Source of the DNA: Simmondsia chinensis
Lineage: Eukaryota > Streptophyta > Magnoliopsida > Caryophyllales > Simmondsiaceae
Assembly: GCA_018398585.1 (NCBI GenBank)
Contig: JAGTTD010000019.1
Span: 6,299,702 to 6,363,701, forward strand
DNA: 64,000 nucleotides
Reading direction: 5' to 3'
Shown: positions 30,618 through 40,789 of the stretch, piece after piece
Layout: each line of letters begins with the position of its first letter
Numbering within the stretch: the stretch's first letter is position 1
The notes under the pieces: generated by a model
Told to the model about the DNA's origin: nothing
The model's input: the letters and a program-made list of their open reading frames with translations, nothing else
Databases searched by the model: none
Made by a program: the position numbers and the translations under genes

Positions 30618-33514
30618 TAGAGGTGGCCAACAGGCCCGGCCCGGGAGCCGTTGCTCCAACGGCTCTATTGGAGGGGGAGAGCCGTTGCTCCTCCGCCTCC
30701 TAATTTTTTTTAAAAAAAATATTTTTTTTCCTATAAATACCTAATCCTCCCCATCCCATTTCCTCACCAAATTTTCAATCATCTCTTCTCTCTCTATACA
30801 TTCATCATCTCCATCTTCTTCAACTTTGCTAATTGCAACATTGTGCTCTAAAGTTCAAAGTTCATAAAGTGTTTGCCTGAAGTTCGAATTTCATTGTTCT
30901 CTCGTTTCGGTAATTTTAGTATCGTAATTTTATTTGGTCCGCATTTTTAGCTATTTAATTTGCATTACTACTTGCATTTTATAATGCTAATCACTTATAC
31001 TAATATGGCACACAACTCTTCATCATCCTCTGGAGCCGGTCGTGCTAGTTCCACCCAGAATCCCTAAAAGGAGTAGAATTGTCGAACTTAATACAGAAGA
31101 ACAAGCTTTTATACAACCAGGCCCATCACCCCCATACATTAATGATAGCATAGATTGGGACTTTGAACAACAACAAGATTATCATGAATCGGGTGGTGGG
31201 GGTGGTGACTCACAAACTGATGAGGAACCCACACCAGCCTAAAAGTAGTACTGGTACTAGTAGGCGTACAACTAGTGGGGTATGGAATCACTTTACCTTT
31301 AATAGGACAACTAATAAAGCAACTTGTAAATTATGTGACCCACCTAGGTCCTTTAACCATCAACATGGCAGTGGGACAAGCACATTAAGCAGACATATAC
31401 TTAGGTGCCACCCCGAGCAATGCCCAGATAAGAGCCAACAACGTCTAGTACAGCAAGTGACCGGTGCACTTGCTAATTTTAGGTTCTCTCAAGAGGGCAA
31501 CCGAAAGGGGCTAGCTAGATATATAATTTTGGATGAAAGGCCTCTCAATGCCGGCGAAGACCAATATTTCGTTGACTACCTCCAAGGCTGAGTGAACCCC
31601 GTCATTGTAAGGGTTCCTCAGAACACTGTAAAGTGGGACGCTTTTACGGAGTACCACAGGATGAAAGCTGAGGCCTTAACATTTTTTGCGATGAACACGA
31701 GCATGTTCTCGTTGACATCAGACACATGGAAGTCGAAACCCGGTGTGCCTTATATGTGCATAACGGCACACTGGATCGATGACTCCTACACCCTCCAAAA
31801 GAGAATAATTCATTTTGGTTATTTAGATTACCCCCACACTGCCAAGATAATTACGGGTGCGATTATGTCGGCAGTCCGCAACTGGGGCATAGAGCGTCGT
31901 ATCTTCAGTATTACGTTCGACAATACTACCAGTAACACTGCATCCGTTACACATTTAATTAGGCACATGAGACCCATGTTAGGTGGGAAGTGCTTTCATC
32001 TTCGTTGCATTTGTCACATTTTGCATTTAATTAACACCTTAAGATCCGTAACAATATCTATTAAATCATCCGGCACTAGAAAAAGAAGATTTAGAAACTT
32101 ATGTAGGTTGCATGGCATAGAATATAAACAATTCAAACTAGACTCCCAAACTAGGTGGTCGTCTATGGTAGAAATGTTAAAGCGCATTCTACCATATAAG
32201 GACGTTCTGATGGAATTTGGGCAGGAAAATCGTTCAGAATGGAGCGATTACAACTTGAACAATATACAATGGGAGACAATCGATGAAACTTGTAAATTTT
32301 TTTGCATGTTTAAAGAGGCCATGACATTTTTTTCGGGTTGCTACTATCCGACCATACCCCAAACAATATCAAGATTGCTTGATATTATAAATTGGATGGC
32401 GGGTAATGAATCCAACCCCATTTTGTTCGAATCGATTAAGGCAATGAAAGAAAAGTTTGCTAAATATTATTCTGAACTACCCCTTACATACTGCTTAGCA
32501 ACTATTTCAGATCCTCGCTGTAAACGCGGGCGTTTAAACTTGTTTTGCCAATATTTTTTCAAATATTTGTATCCTAGTCTCAATGTCGACACTTTCATTG
32601 CCGCAATTGATAACGACTTGCACAGTTTATTTTTCCACTATTCCCGGAAATTAGCGTTCAATAATCCACAGCCTAGTACTACTGCAGTAGGATCTTCCAC
32701 ATCTAATGGAAGTAGTTCACACACGTCATATTCGATGAAGCTGTTGGAACAATTTACGCCCGCAGTAGCCCCCATGTCATGTGACGAGCTAGACGACGCC
32801 GGCCAACCCGCATTTTGACCTTTTACAATGGTGGCACACAAACCAAGCCCAGTATCCCGTGCTTTCCACTATGGCACGTGATATACTAAGTTGCCCGGTG
32901 TCTTCAGTAGCATCGGAGTGTGCTTTCAGTCTTGTTGGCAGGTTGCTTGGAACGAAGAGGGCGAAGCTATCACCATCAAGCTTGGAGATGTCTGTGTGCT
33001 TGAAGGACTGGCTGCTAGCTGAGGCAAGGGAGCAACAGAAAATGAGGCTGGATTCATCGAGCAATGAAGAAGACGACCGCACCACTGATAAGCCAAACGA
33101 TGGCACAGCAACCCCCCATGCGATTAATATCAACACTTTTGTATGTCAATTATTTACTCCGTATTTTTTGATAAACAAATTTTTACTTTTAAATATTAGG
33201 CTCCAATTGCGTTATTTATTTACCATTATTTACTATTACTTATTATATATTTTATTTTGTTACATATATTTAGCATTATTAGTGCTTGGGATAAAATGTA
33301 TTTGTATATCATATTATTTATCAATGAATTATAATAATTTTAGTACAAAACGACTTTGTATTTTTTAAATTTTGTATTTTTTTTTTTAAAGCTAACGAAA
33401 AACAGGCCAACCCGGGCCCACCCGGCCCGGCCCAGTACCCAACCAGGCCGAACGGGCCTCGGCCCAGGCCCGGCCCGGCCCAACCCGACCTAGCCCAGCC
33501 CGTGGCCACCTCTA
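30618..33514 (+). mobile_element. hAT DNA transposon nested in the gypsy RT/RNase H
   Basis: Inverted ends TAGAGGTGGCCA and TGGCCACCTCTA, with 8-bp TSDs TACCAAGC (30610-30617) and TACCAGGC (33515-33522; one mismatch). The subterminal regions are rich in GGCCCGGCCC. It encodes a BED-finger/hAT transposase with one stop and one frameshift. Transposition is by cut and paste, so it entered after the retrotransposon. Confidence 0.93.
31163..33130 (+). pseudogene. hAT transposase (Ac-like), broken
   Basis: A BED zinc finger (GVWNHFTFN, CKLCDPPRSF, TLSRHILRCH) near residues 40-85 is followed by the hAT catalytic region: FFAMNTSMFSLTSDTWKS, YMCITAHWIDDSYTLQKRII, ITFDNTTSNTA, CICHILHLI and DSQTRWSSMVEML. 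A TGA at 31589-31591 splits the finger from the catalytic part within one frame. The frame ends at 32818. The C-terminal dimerisation domain continues in another frame: YPVLSTMARDILSCPVSSVA, then SECAFSLVGRLL. So the enzyme is inactive, although damage is light. Related plant genes are the RICESLEEPER/DAYSLEEPER type. Confidence 0.9.
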
Positions 33515-33522
33515 TACCAGGC

Positions 33523-34246
33523 TATGGTTTAATTGCAAAACCTTTAACTAATCTATTAAAGAAAACTCACTCATATGAAGTGATCAAGCCACTAAATCTT
33601 TTAAAACCCTTAAGGAAGCAATGTGTAATGCACCTGTACTTAGGTTACCTGACTTTAGCAAACCATTTATTTTAGAAACAGATGCTAGCAAAGATGGTAT
33701 AGGGGATGTCCTTAAGCAAGAGGGACAACCCATTGCCTATCTTAGTAAACCATTCAAACCTAGAGAACAAGGTCTTTCCATCTGTGAGATGGAATACCTT
33801 GCTATACTCATGGCTCTAAGTGGAGGCATTACTTAGAAGGGGCACTACTTATCAAAACTGATCATGAGGCCTTAAAACACCTATTAGAATAAAGAATTTC
33901 TACACCCTTACAAAAGAAAGGTCTTAGTAAGTTAATGCGACTATGTTATGGTATAATATATAGGAAAGGGGTTGAAAATAGGGCTGCAGATGCATTGTCA
34001 AGGCTTAGCTCTACAGCAAGTAAATCTGATTCTGCAGTAAGCAATTCAATTTCTGCAGAAAACAGTGTGTGCAATGCAGTGATTAATGCAATGCCTGTTG
34101 TTGTGCCTCTTTGGGTACGAGAAGTGGAAAAAAGCTACAAAAAAGATGTAGAAGTCATGGAAATACTAAGAAAATTAAGTATAGATAAAAATTCATGTCC
34201 AAAGTATACCCTTGAAGTTGCATTTTGCATTACAAGGGTCAGTTAG
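33523..34246 (+). pseudogene. Gypsy chromovirus RNase H
   Basis: Resumes after the hAT insertion with APVLRLPDFSKPFILETDAS and EQGLSICEMEYLAILMAL (33621-33836). A frameshift follows, then a stop (about 33890), then LSKLMRLCYGIIYRKGVENR and AADALSRLSS (33935 onwards). The order and the DAS and ADALSR motifs are typical of Ty3/gypsy RNase H. Confidence 0.88.
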
Positions 34247-34552
34247 TCATAGGAACTCATGGTGATTTGCGTACTAAGCTACTTGAAAATGTGCATAATC
34301 ATGCCTTAGGTGGACATTCTGGTATGGCTGCTACTTATAAACGAGCTAAACAATCATTCTATTGGAAAGGTTTAAAGCAATTTGTTCGTAAATTTGTACT
34401 TGAATGCGATGTTTGCCAATGCAATAAAAATGAACATGTTAGGATAACCGGGTTGTTGCAACCCCTTCCCATATTTGTATGGACTTTATGGAGGGACTTC
34501 CCAAGTCTAGTGGTAGGGATGTAATTTGGGTTATTATAGATAGACTTACTAA
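34225..34552 (+). pseudogene. Gypsy chromovirus integrase, zinc-finger part
   Basis: HHCC finger: HNHALGGHSGMAATYKRAKQ and ECDVCQCNK. The core begins and is cut by the SINE at 34553, inside the conserved WVIIDRLTKYAHF region. Confidence 0.88.
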
Positions 34553-34807
34553 ACCAAACAGGGCACCAACACGCCGTCACCGGATCCCGTTAGAACTCCG
34601 AAGTTAAGCGTGCTTGGGCGAGAGCAATACCAGGATGGGTGACTTCCTAGGAAGTCCTCACCCTCAGGTTAGGGACACTCGGAAACAGCCTCTCTTCAGG
34701 TTAATACCCTGAAGGGAGAAGGCTTCGTACATCCATTCCCCCCAGACCCTGCCTAGGCAAGAGCCCTTAAGGCACTGGGTATGTTGCCCTTGAGGCACTG
34801 GGTATGT
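34553..34807 (+). mobile_element. 5S-headed SINE, full-length, nested in integrase
   Basis: The 5' half is 5S rRNA-like: CCGGATCCCGTTAGAACTCC, the box A region AAGTTAAGCGTGCTTGGG (34601-34618) and GATGGGTGAC (34634-34643), so the internal RNA polymerase III promoter of 5S is recognisable. The body follows (CTCGGAAACAGCCTCTCTTC, AGGCTTCGTACATCC, GGCACTGGGTATGTTG), with the last 22 bp duplicated. A 17-bp TSD (ATAGATAGACTTACTAA at 34536-34552; ATAAATAGATGTACTAA at 34808-34824, three mismatches) proves retroposition. Confidence 0.92.
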
Positions 34808-35760
34808 ATAAATAGATGTACTAAGTATGCACACTTCATTGCATTGTCTCATCCCTTTACTGCATCGACCATAGCTAGAATATACATGGAACATGTTTTT
34901 AAGCTTCATGGCACACCCAAAAGCATTGTATCAGATCGGGATAGATTGTTTATAAGTAATTTTTGGAAGGAAGTATTCCGTTTGTCTAGTACGAGCTTAA
35001 ATATAAGTTCTAGTTATCATCCCCAAACCGATGGTCAATCAGAAAGATTGAACCAATGCTTGGAACAATATCTTTGTCGTATGACATCATCCATGCCACA
35101 TAAATGGTTTAATTGGCTACACTTCGCTGAATTTTGGTACAACACATCTCACCATTCTTCACTCAAGTGTACCCCTTTTTATGCATTGTATGGTTATGAT
35201 GCTCCCTCTTTAGACTTAATGAACTCGATGGAAACCTCTAATGCTGCAATATCTGAATTTTTCAGGGAAAGAACATTGATTTCAGCTAAACTCAAGAGGA
35301 ATTTGGAGCTCGCACAATCTGGGATGAAGCAAAATGAAGATAAAAAGCGTACCGAGCGAGAATTCAAGGTCGGAGATCAAATTTACCTCAATGTCCAGCC
35401 ATATAGGCAGTCCACTGCAGCTATCTGCAGCAACATGAAGCTGGATGCAAGGTTTTTTGGCCTTACGAGGTTCTAGCTAAAATTGGACAAGTTGCCTACA
35501 AGCTCAAGTTACTGGGGAATTGTCTCACACATCCGGTTTTCCATGTCTCACAACTTAAACAGCGAATTGGGGCTGCAATACCAGTCTCAAGTGAACCTCC
35601 ACTCTCCAACAAGGATGGAGAAATACTAATTGAACCGGGAGCAATTCTCGATTGAAGGCCAATCAAGCGAGATAACTGAGCCGCTCCTCAAGCCTTGGTC
35701 AAGTGGATGAATCTTAGCCAAGAGGAGTCTACTTGGGAGGATTTTTCATTTTTGCAAAGT
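34808..35760 (+). pseudogene. Gypsy chromovirus integrase core and chromodomain
   Basis: TKYAHFIALSHPFTASTIAR, IVSDRDRLFISNFWKEVF, SSSYHPQTDGQSERLNQCLE and WYNTSHHSSLKCTPFYALYG give the DDE core. After a frame change near 35476 come VFHVSQLKQRIG and LVKWMNLSQEESTWEDFSFL, the C-terminal chromodomain of a chromovirus. Two stops lie in the C-terminal part. Confidence 0.9.
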
Positions 35761-35798
35761 CAATTCCCTACCTTTAATCCTTGAGGACAAGGATTAGC

Positions 35799-35812
35799 TT
35801 GTGGGGGGGTAA
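35799..35812 (+). promoter_or_regulatory. Polypurine tract of the gypsy chromovirus
   Basis: TTGTGGGGGGGTAA immediately precedes the 3' LTR start TGTTATG. Confidence 0.8.
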
Positions 35813-36326
35813 TGTTATGAACTAAGGTATTTGAGTTGTAATTGTGAAAATTCCTTTAATTTTTAGTTTTAAATTTCTAAATTGAGCTAAGATTATAAGA
35901 ATTAACACTTAAATCTACTTAATTTCCCACCAAAAAAACATTTGGCACTTAACTAATTTTTAAATTGATTTTTGGCGGGAAAAACAATTAAGTAGCCGTT
36001 GGGTAGTTGCTGTTTGGCTCCAGGTTCTGATTTTTCTGGTTTTGTGCAGATTTGTTGAGCATTTTAGTTCTAAGTTGTAATAATCCCTTTTCCTCATCCC
36101 TCAGTCTATATACAGGGATGTAAGTCACGTAAAAATATAAATTTTGATTAATGAAATAGAATTTGCAACTACAATTCTCTCTCTCTCTCAAACTCTCTCT
36201 TTCTCCCTTACTTTCTTCTTTAATTTCTAACTCTCCCTTAATCTCTCTTCTCTTTCTCTCCCTCTTTCTCTCAATCTAAACAACAATTTACTTGTTTTTG
36301 ACCCATGACTCAATTGGGTCATAACA
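35813..36326 (+). repeat. 3' LTR of the gypsy chromovirus
   Basis: 514 bp, TGTTATGAACTAAGG to TTGGGTCATAACA, followed by TSD CTCTC. Confidence 0.92.
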
Positions 36327-36331
36327 CTCTC

Positions 36332-36955
36332 TCTCTAAGTCTCTCCCTCCCCTTTCTATCTAATCTATCTCTCTCCCCTTTATCTTCCCTATACTATACT
36401 TTACATGTGAATCCCATACTACTGTATGGGTTTTACCTAGCTATATACAAATATACTACTGTTTTAGAGTTGATTGATTGTCAAGTCGGTTGATTGCTTT
36501 AGATCGAATATGAATCGTATCAGTTCAACAATCAGGAATCAGCCAAAATTGCAAAAAGATTAGATACATACTGCATTAATATTCACATTCTCAGATTTGT
36601 GCAACACTAGCACGAAACATTGTGACGAAATCGATAAGTACCTCAGATTCTAACCATAGAAGCCTGTTTGTGTTCTCTGTAGTTCAGATTGACCAAGCGA
36701 TGACAATTTTTATGGTTTTAGTTGCGCCATGGGAGAGAGAAAGGGAGCAATGACGATGAGCTCGATCGCACAACCGCTTTGTTCGCGTCGTTTTCGCGGA
36801 TAAAATCTCCGATGGATTCGCGGGGTCCATATCCGCATTTTTCAATTTCAAGCCCCTAAATTAATTTTTTTTTTTTTTTTGGGGTAGATTACATATTAGT
36901 AACTGTATTAATTTTTTGAATCCATAAAAAAAATTTTTTTTTTTTTTTTAGACCA
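36332..36955. other. Flank with a possible first exon on the minus strand
   Basis: A CpG-rich patch (36715-36840) contains a 48-codon minus-strand frame starting at 36830 (MDPANPSEILSAKTTRTKR) and ending at 36684. It could be the 5' exon of a gene running leftwards into the 15-25 kb region, with the gypsy element inside its first intron. There is no splice or homology evidence. Confidence 0.25.
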
Positions 36956-36965
36956 TTACATTTGC

Positions 36966-37165
36966 GAATAAATTACCAAAGTAGCACCTTTTGCAAAAAA
37001 AAATTACCAAAATGGCACACTTTACTGTAGCGTCAATAGGAAACGCCGTTTGAAACGGCGTTCGTTGAGCAGTGATTTACGTTACCTTTCAGACGCCGTC
37101 AAAAACGGCGTCCAAAAGGGACCGTCTATGGGACACCGTTTCTAACGGCGTCCCAAAGGTAAAGT
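36966..37165 (+). repeat. Left terminal inverted repeat of the MULE
   Basis: Runs from GAATAAATTACC through repeated hairpins built on ACGCCGTTT...AAACGGCGT, for example AACGCCGTTTGAAACGGCGTT (about 37040). It pairs with 40030-40207. Confidence 0.85.
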
Positions 37166-37312
37166 AAGCCCCTTCAAAGCGTATCCCTGACCTGCTTTTT
37201 GAATCCGTGACCTGCTTTTTTCCCCTCCATTTTCATCTTTTTCTTCAACCCGTGACCTGCTCCTTTCCCTCCATTTTCATCTTCTTCATCCCCTTCATCT
37301 TCACTTTTACCT

Positions 37313-37320
37313 CTATAAAT
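37313..37320 (+). promoter_or_regulatory. TATA box of the MULE-borne gene
   Basis: CTCTATAAATACC lies downstream of pyrimidine-rich CCATTTTCATC repeats and is followed by a CA/CT-rich leader. It is a plausible internal promoter, about 1.3 kb before the first recognisable coding segment. Confidence 0.45.
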
Positions 37321-37780
37321 ACCACCAATTTCTTCAATATTTTTCACAACACTCAATTACTTAAATACATCTTTCAATCTATTATTCTCACCAAAAAAAT
37401 TTTCAATCTCCACTTCATTTTCATAGTTATGTAAGTCGTTATTATTGTCATTTTTAAATTTGTGAATACTTTTATATTATAATGTCATATTATTTTATAG
37501 AAATTTGTTATTATAGTAATATTATTAGATTGATTAGTAAAGTTAATATAGTGATTATAATATATATAATAGCAAATTAAAAAATTTATTTGTTAATATA
37601 ATATTGAATAATATTATACTGAAAAAATTATTAATTGTATACTCTAGCTTATATTATTTTTCAGTGTTAAACTTTATTATATGGCAATTTTAACTGTTTG
37701 TGATACCTTTATGTATTTAAAATATTTTATAGATATTTAAATTCTATATTTTAAGCAATTTAGAGATGTAAATTTATTTT

Positions 37781-37801
37781 ATATATATATATATATATAT
37801 A
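37781..37801. repeat. (AT)n microsatellite
   Basis: About ten AT dinucleotides in a row. Confidence 0.9.
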
Positions 37802-37841
37802 TTGTCAGAAAAAATATTATCTGACATGATTATAGAATATA

Positions 37842-38257
37842 AGGTAAATTACAGAAAACTCCCTTGACTTTTACTTCAAAAATAGAAAACCCCCCTCCCA
37901 AATAAAATCACTCACTAAATCTCCTAACTTTTGAAAATTTTTTCACTTTGCCCCCAAATTATGTTTTATCTCATACTATTTTTTTCTTAAAATTTTAAAA
38001 TAATTATATTTTTATTAATATCAAAAATTTTCTTAATTTTTTTTTGCTAAAAATATAAAATATTTAATTTTTGTCTAATAATATAAAACCTTTTTCTAAA
38101 AACAAAATTAAACATTAGGGCAAAATGGTCAAAAATAAGTTACATGGGGGTTAAGTGATAAATTTTTAAAAGTAAGAGGGTTTTGTGAGTGCTTTTATTT
38201 GTAAGGGGGTTTTCTATTTTTGAAGTAAAAGACAAGAGAGTTTTCTATAATTTACCC
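37842..38257. mobile_element. MITE nested in the MULE
   Basis: 416 bp, with about 50-bp inverted ends: AGGTAAATTACAGAAAACTC and TTACTTCAAAAATAGAAAAC on the left, and their reverse complement with a few changes on the right. A perfect 9-bp TSD TAGAATATA lies at 37833-37841 and 38258-38266, so it is Mutator-type. Non-coding. Confidence 0.9.
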
Positions 38258-38639
38258 TAGAATATATTTTATTAGGTTTGTTTAGTAATATTAATGTAAT
38301 AATTACAATATATATAATGGTATATTATAAAATTTATTTATGAATATAATATTAAATAAGAGGTTGCCAAAATATATTATATATAATAGTATATCATAAA
38401 ATTTATATTTTATTTCAATGTAATATAACATAATTAATACTCACTTATTATTGACTACATGATTGTTAGAACGTTATATATATTACAAATTTTGTAAATA
38501 TTTAAATTCTATATTTTGAGCAATTTAGGAAAAATATTGTTAATGTAAGGGAAAATATTTTGTACATCTTGATTTAATGTATATGTAATATTATATATGT
38601 ATTAAAATAATTTATTTTGTACTTGATCAGCTGGGTTGC

Positions 38640-39728
38640 GTCTTTGACATTCCTCGAGAATCCAAGGCAATGCCAATCTTTCTATAGGGACCAACTTGAT
38701 ATCCAAGAGCCACATCAGATATATACATAAAAACAAACACAATTATATATTGTTAATATTTAATGTAATAACTAAGTTATTTTACCTGCACTTAGGTTCA
38801 ATGGACGCCTTACAGGCAATCTCGGTTAAGCACCTTGCCCGCGATTTGTGTCGAGGGTCGTCATATCTGGCGATATCAGGGACCAATGATATGCTTTGGC
38901 ATTGTAGAGCTGCATTGCCCTGATATAGTGTTGCGTCAGTTTGGATTAACGCAACATATCCCGAATTACATCGACACCCTTGACTCCTTGCACAATACAT
39001 CTCGTTCGGGCAGGTGGGACGAGAATTGGGAGGTCTACCATTCGAACTGGATCGAGGTATGGAACACATGAATGGATTATATCGCCAACGTACGTCACCC
39101 TCCTACATCGCCTACAGATTACATGTGTTGGTACAACTCTATCACTAGGCATTATATAGTACGGCGTGAAGTGAATGTTCAGCGTCCATCCCGGCTTCGT
39201 TATGATCCAAGTGGCAACCAAATTCAACGTGTAGTAAGCACTTTTACAACATTTGTCTCTTTACTTATTCCACAATATATTTCGTTAACATTTGAATGTA
39301 CTATTTTCTAGGTCGATGTTCTTAAAAAGCATGCTAAAATGGCAGTTCAAAGGATACGTAATACTGTTGGCCACACTGTAGAGTCTGTCTCTCCAGAATG
39401 GCTAACTGCTTGCAGTACCGCAATAGATGTTGCCGGTGAACGACATCAATTTGAACAGGCTATGCAAGAAGAAGAGTTTGACTACCGTTCATTTGGTGCT
39501 CCACCCACACAGCATCGTGGTGAACCTCCAGAAGGAAGTACACGTGAACTTCCGCGACATAGTTTTTCAGTTCATATGGAAGGTTCACCCTTACAGCATC
39601 GTGGTGAACCTCCAAAAGGAAGTAGACGTGAACGTCTGCGACATAGTTTTTCAGTTCATATGGAAGGTTCACGCTCACAGCATCGTGGCGAACTTCGTCG
39701 TAGATCGACGTCACGTTTTGTACCATAA
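38640..39728 (+). pseudogene. Plant mobile domain (MAIN-like) gene in the MULE, broken
   Basis: The plant mobile domain (PMD) occurs in MAIN/MAIL1-type nuclear proteins and in many transposons. Exon b (38796-39233) reads QWTPYRQSRLSTLPA, GRHIWRYQGPMICFGIVELH, DIVLRQFGLTQHIP and DYMCWYNSITRHYIV. An in-frame TGA lies at 39069-39071. An intron follows (39234-39311; GTAAGC...TTCTAG) in phase 0, then exon c (39312-39728) with VDVLKKHAKMAVQRIRN and a C-terminal tail holding two 28-residue repeats (HRGEPP...HSFSVHMEGS). A piece of an earlier exon (YRDQLDIQEPHQ, about 38680-38715) lacks a GT donor. The N-terminal half of the domain is missing. Confidence 0.85.
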
Positions 39729-40029
39729 CTTACGTTATTTATTTTTTTGTAATCTATTATTACAATGCATTTTTTTCCTTTTTTATTACTTTATACATTA
39801 AATAATGTAACTCTACTAAATTTTTTTTATACTTTATTTTATCATTTTATTGTTAATTAAGTTAGGAGGATTTTAGGGTTTATCATTTTATTAAATAATG
39901 TGAAATCGTGGTGAACCCGCGTGTGGGACGCCGTTTCTAATGACAGAGGTCCGTATGCCTGCGTGTGTGGGACGCCGTTTCTAACGGCGTACAGACGCTG
40001 TTAGAAACGGCGTCCCACACACGTCGGTT

Positions 40030-40207
40030 TGGAACGCCGTTTCTGACGGCGTCTGAAAGGTAACGTAAACCACTGCTCAACGAACGCCGTTTCAAACAGC
40101 GTTTCCTATTGACACTACAGTAAAGTGTGCCATTTTGGTAAATATTTTTTTAACTATGTCATTTTGATAATTTTTTTTACAAAAGGTGCCACTTTGGTAA
40201 TTTATTC
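40030..40207 (-). repeat. Right terminal inverted repeat of the MULE
   Basis: Reverse complement of the left end, with an about 30-bp insertion. Just inside it (39925-40030) are further GACGCCGTTTCTAACGGCGT-type palindromes. Confidence 0.85.
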
Positions 40208-40217
40208 TTACATTTGC

Positions 40218-40781
40218 TCATAGGCTTTTAGGGGAGGAGGTAATGCCAAGATTTGAACCTTGGGCTTGGGTGTGGCACACCAGCCCTCATATTAGGGGAT
40301 CTCAAAAAGAGTCGATAATGTATAAATTTTGTAAAAATAATTTTTTAATTTAAAAATTACATATATTTAATAAAATAGTTTAAATAATATAGTAAAAGAA
40401 TAAAGTGTGTCATATTTTACACCTTTACACACCGCTATTTAAAATATTTTATTAAATAAATATATTTTTTTTGTTTAAAAAAATTACTAGTAGGTTTCCA
40501 TAAGATGCACGAATGATACTTATATTTTTAGATAAATAGTAGATTTATATGATAATTATTTAATCAATATTATATCAAAAGATAATTCTCATGTGTATAT
40601 AATCATTTATATCAGTAATAATATTATTTTTTTTAATTATAACATAAAGAAAATAATTTTTTTCTATCATAATATTACATAATACACATATTTACATAAT
40701 GATTTATATTAATAAATTATTTTATTTTTATAATTTTATTTGTAAACTATATTCAATTGATCAAAAAATTAATAATACACG
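40218..40781. other. AT-rich DNA, copy A of a dispersed repeat
   Basis: 40600-40780 resembles 50190-50350 (ATAACATA...TTTTTCTATC, TAATATTA, TTTACATAATG, GTAAACTATATT). No gene is visible. Confidence 0.45.
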
Positions 40782-40789
40782 ATTATATT

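Larger units (their letters stand above)
27173..36326 (+). mobile_element. Full-length Ty3/gypsy chromodomain retrotransposon, inactive, with nested insertions
   Basis: LTRs 27173-27688 and 35813-36326 are flanked by perfect TSDs CTCTC (27168-27172 and 36327-36331). A tRNA-Met primer site lies at 27692-27703 and a purine tract TGTGGGGGGGTAA before 35813. Internal order is gag, protease, RT, RNase H, integrase, chromodomain, which is Ty3/gypsy order. A hAT transposon (30618-33514) and a SINE (34553-34807) were inserted later. All domains carry stops or frameshifts. Confidence 0.94.
36966..40207 (+). mobile_element. Mutator-like element carrying a plant-mobile-domain gene
   Basis: A perfect 10-bp TSD TTACATTTGC (36956-36965 and 40208-40217) flanks inverted ends GAATAAATTACCAAAG.../...CTTTGGTAATTTATTC. 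Similarity between the two ends extends about 150-180 bp inwards, with small indels. Long inverted repeats and a 9-11 bp TSD are typical of MULEs. No Mutator transposase is present; the cargo is a plant-mobile-domain gene. A 416-bp MITE is nested at 37842-38257. Confidence 0.9.

Noticed and set aside
31592..31594. GTG start for a separate transposase gene
   Set aside because: The frame upstream of the TGA (BED finger) is continuous with the downstream part, so the TGA is a mutation in one gene rather than a gene boundary.
34563..34662. Functional 5S rRNA gene
   Set aside because: The 5S-like sequence is followed directly by the SINE body and bounded by a 17-bp TSD. It has substitutions and no T-run terminator at the 5S end.
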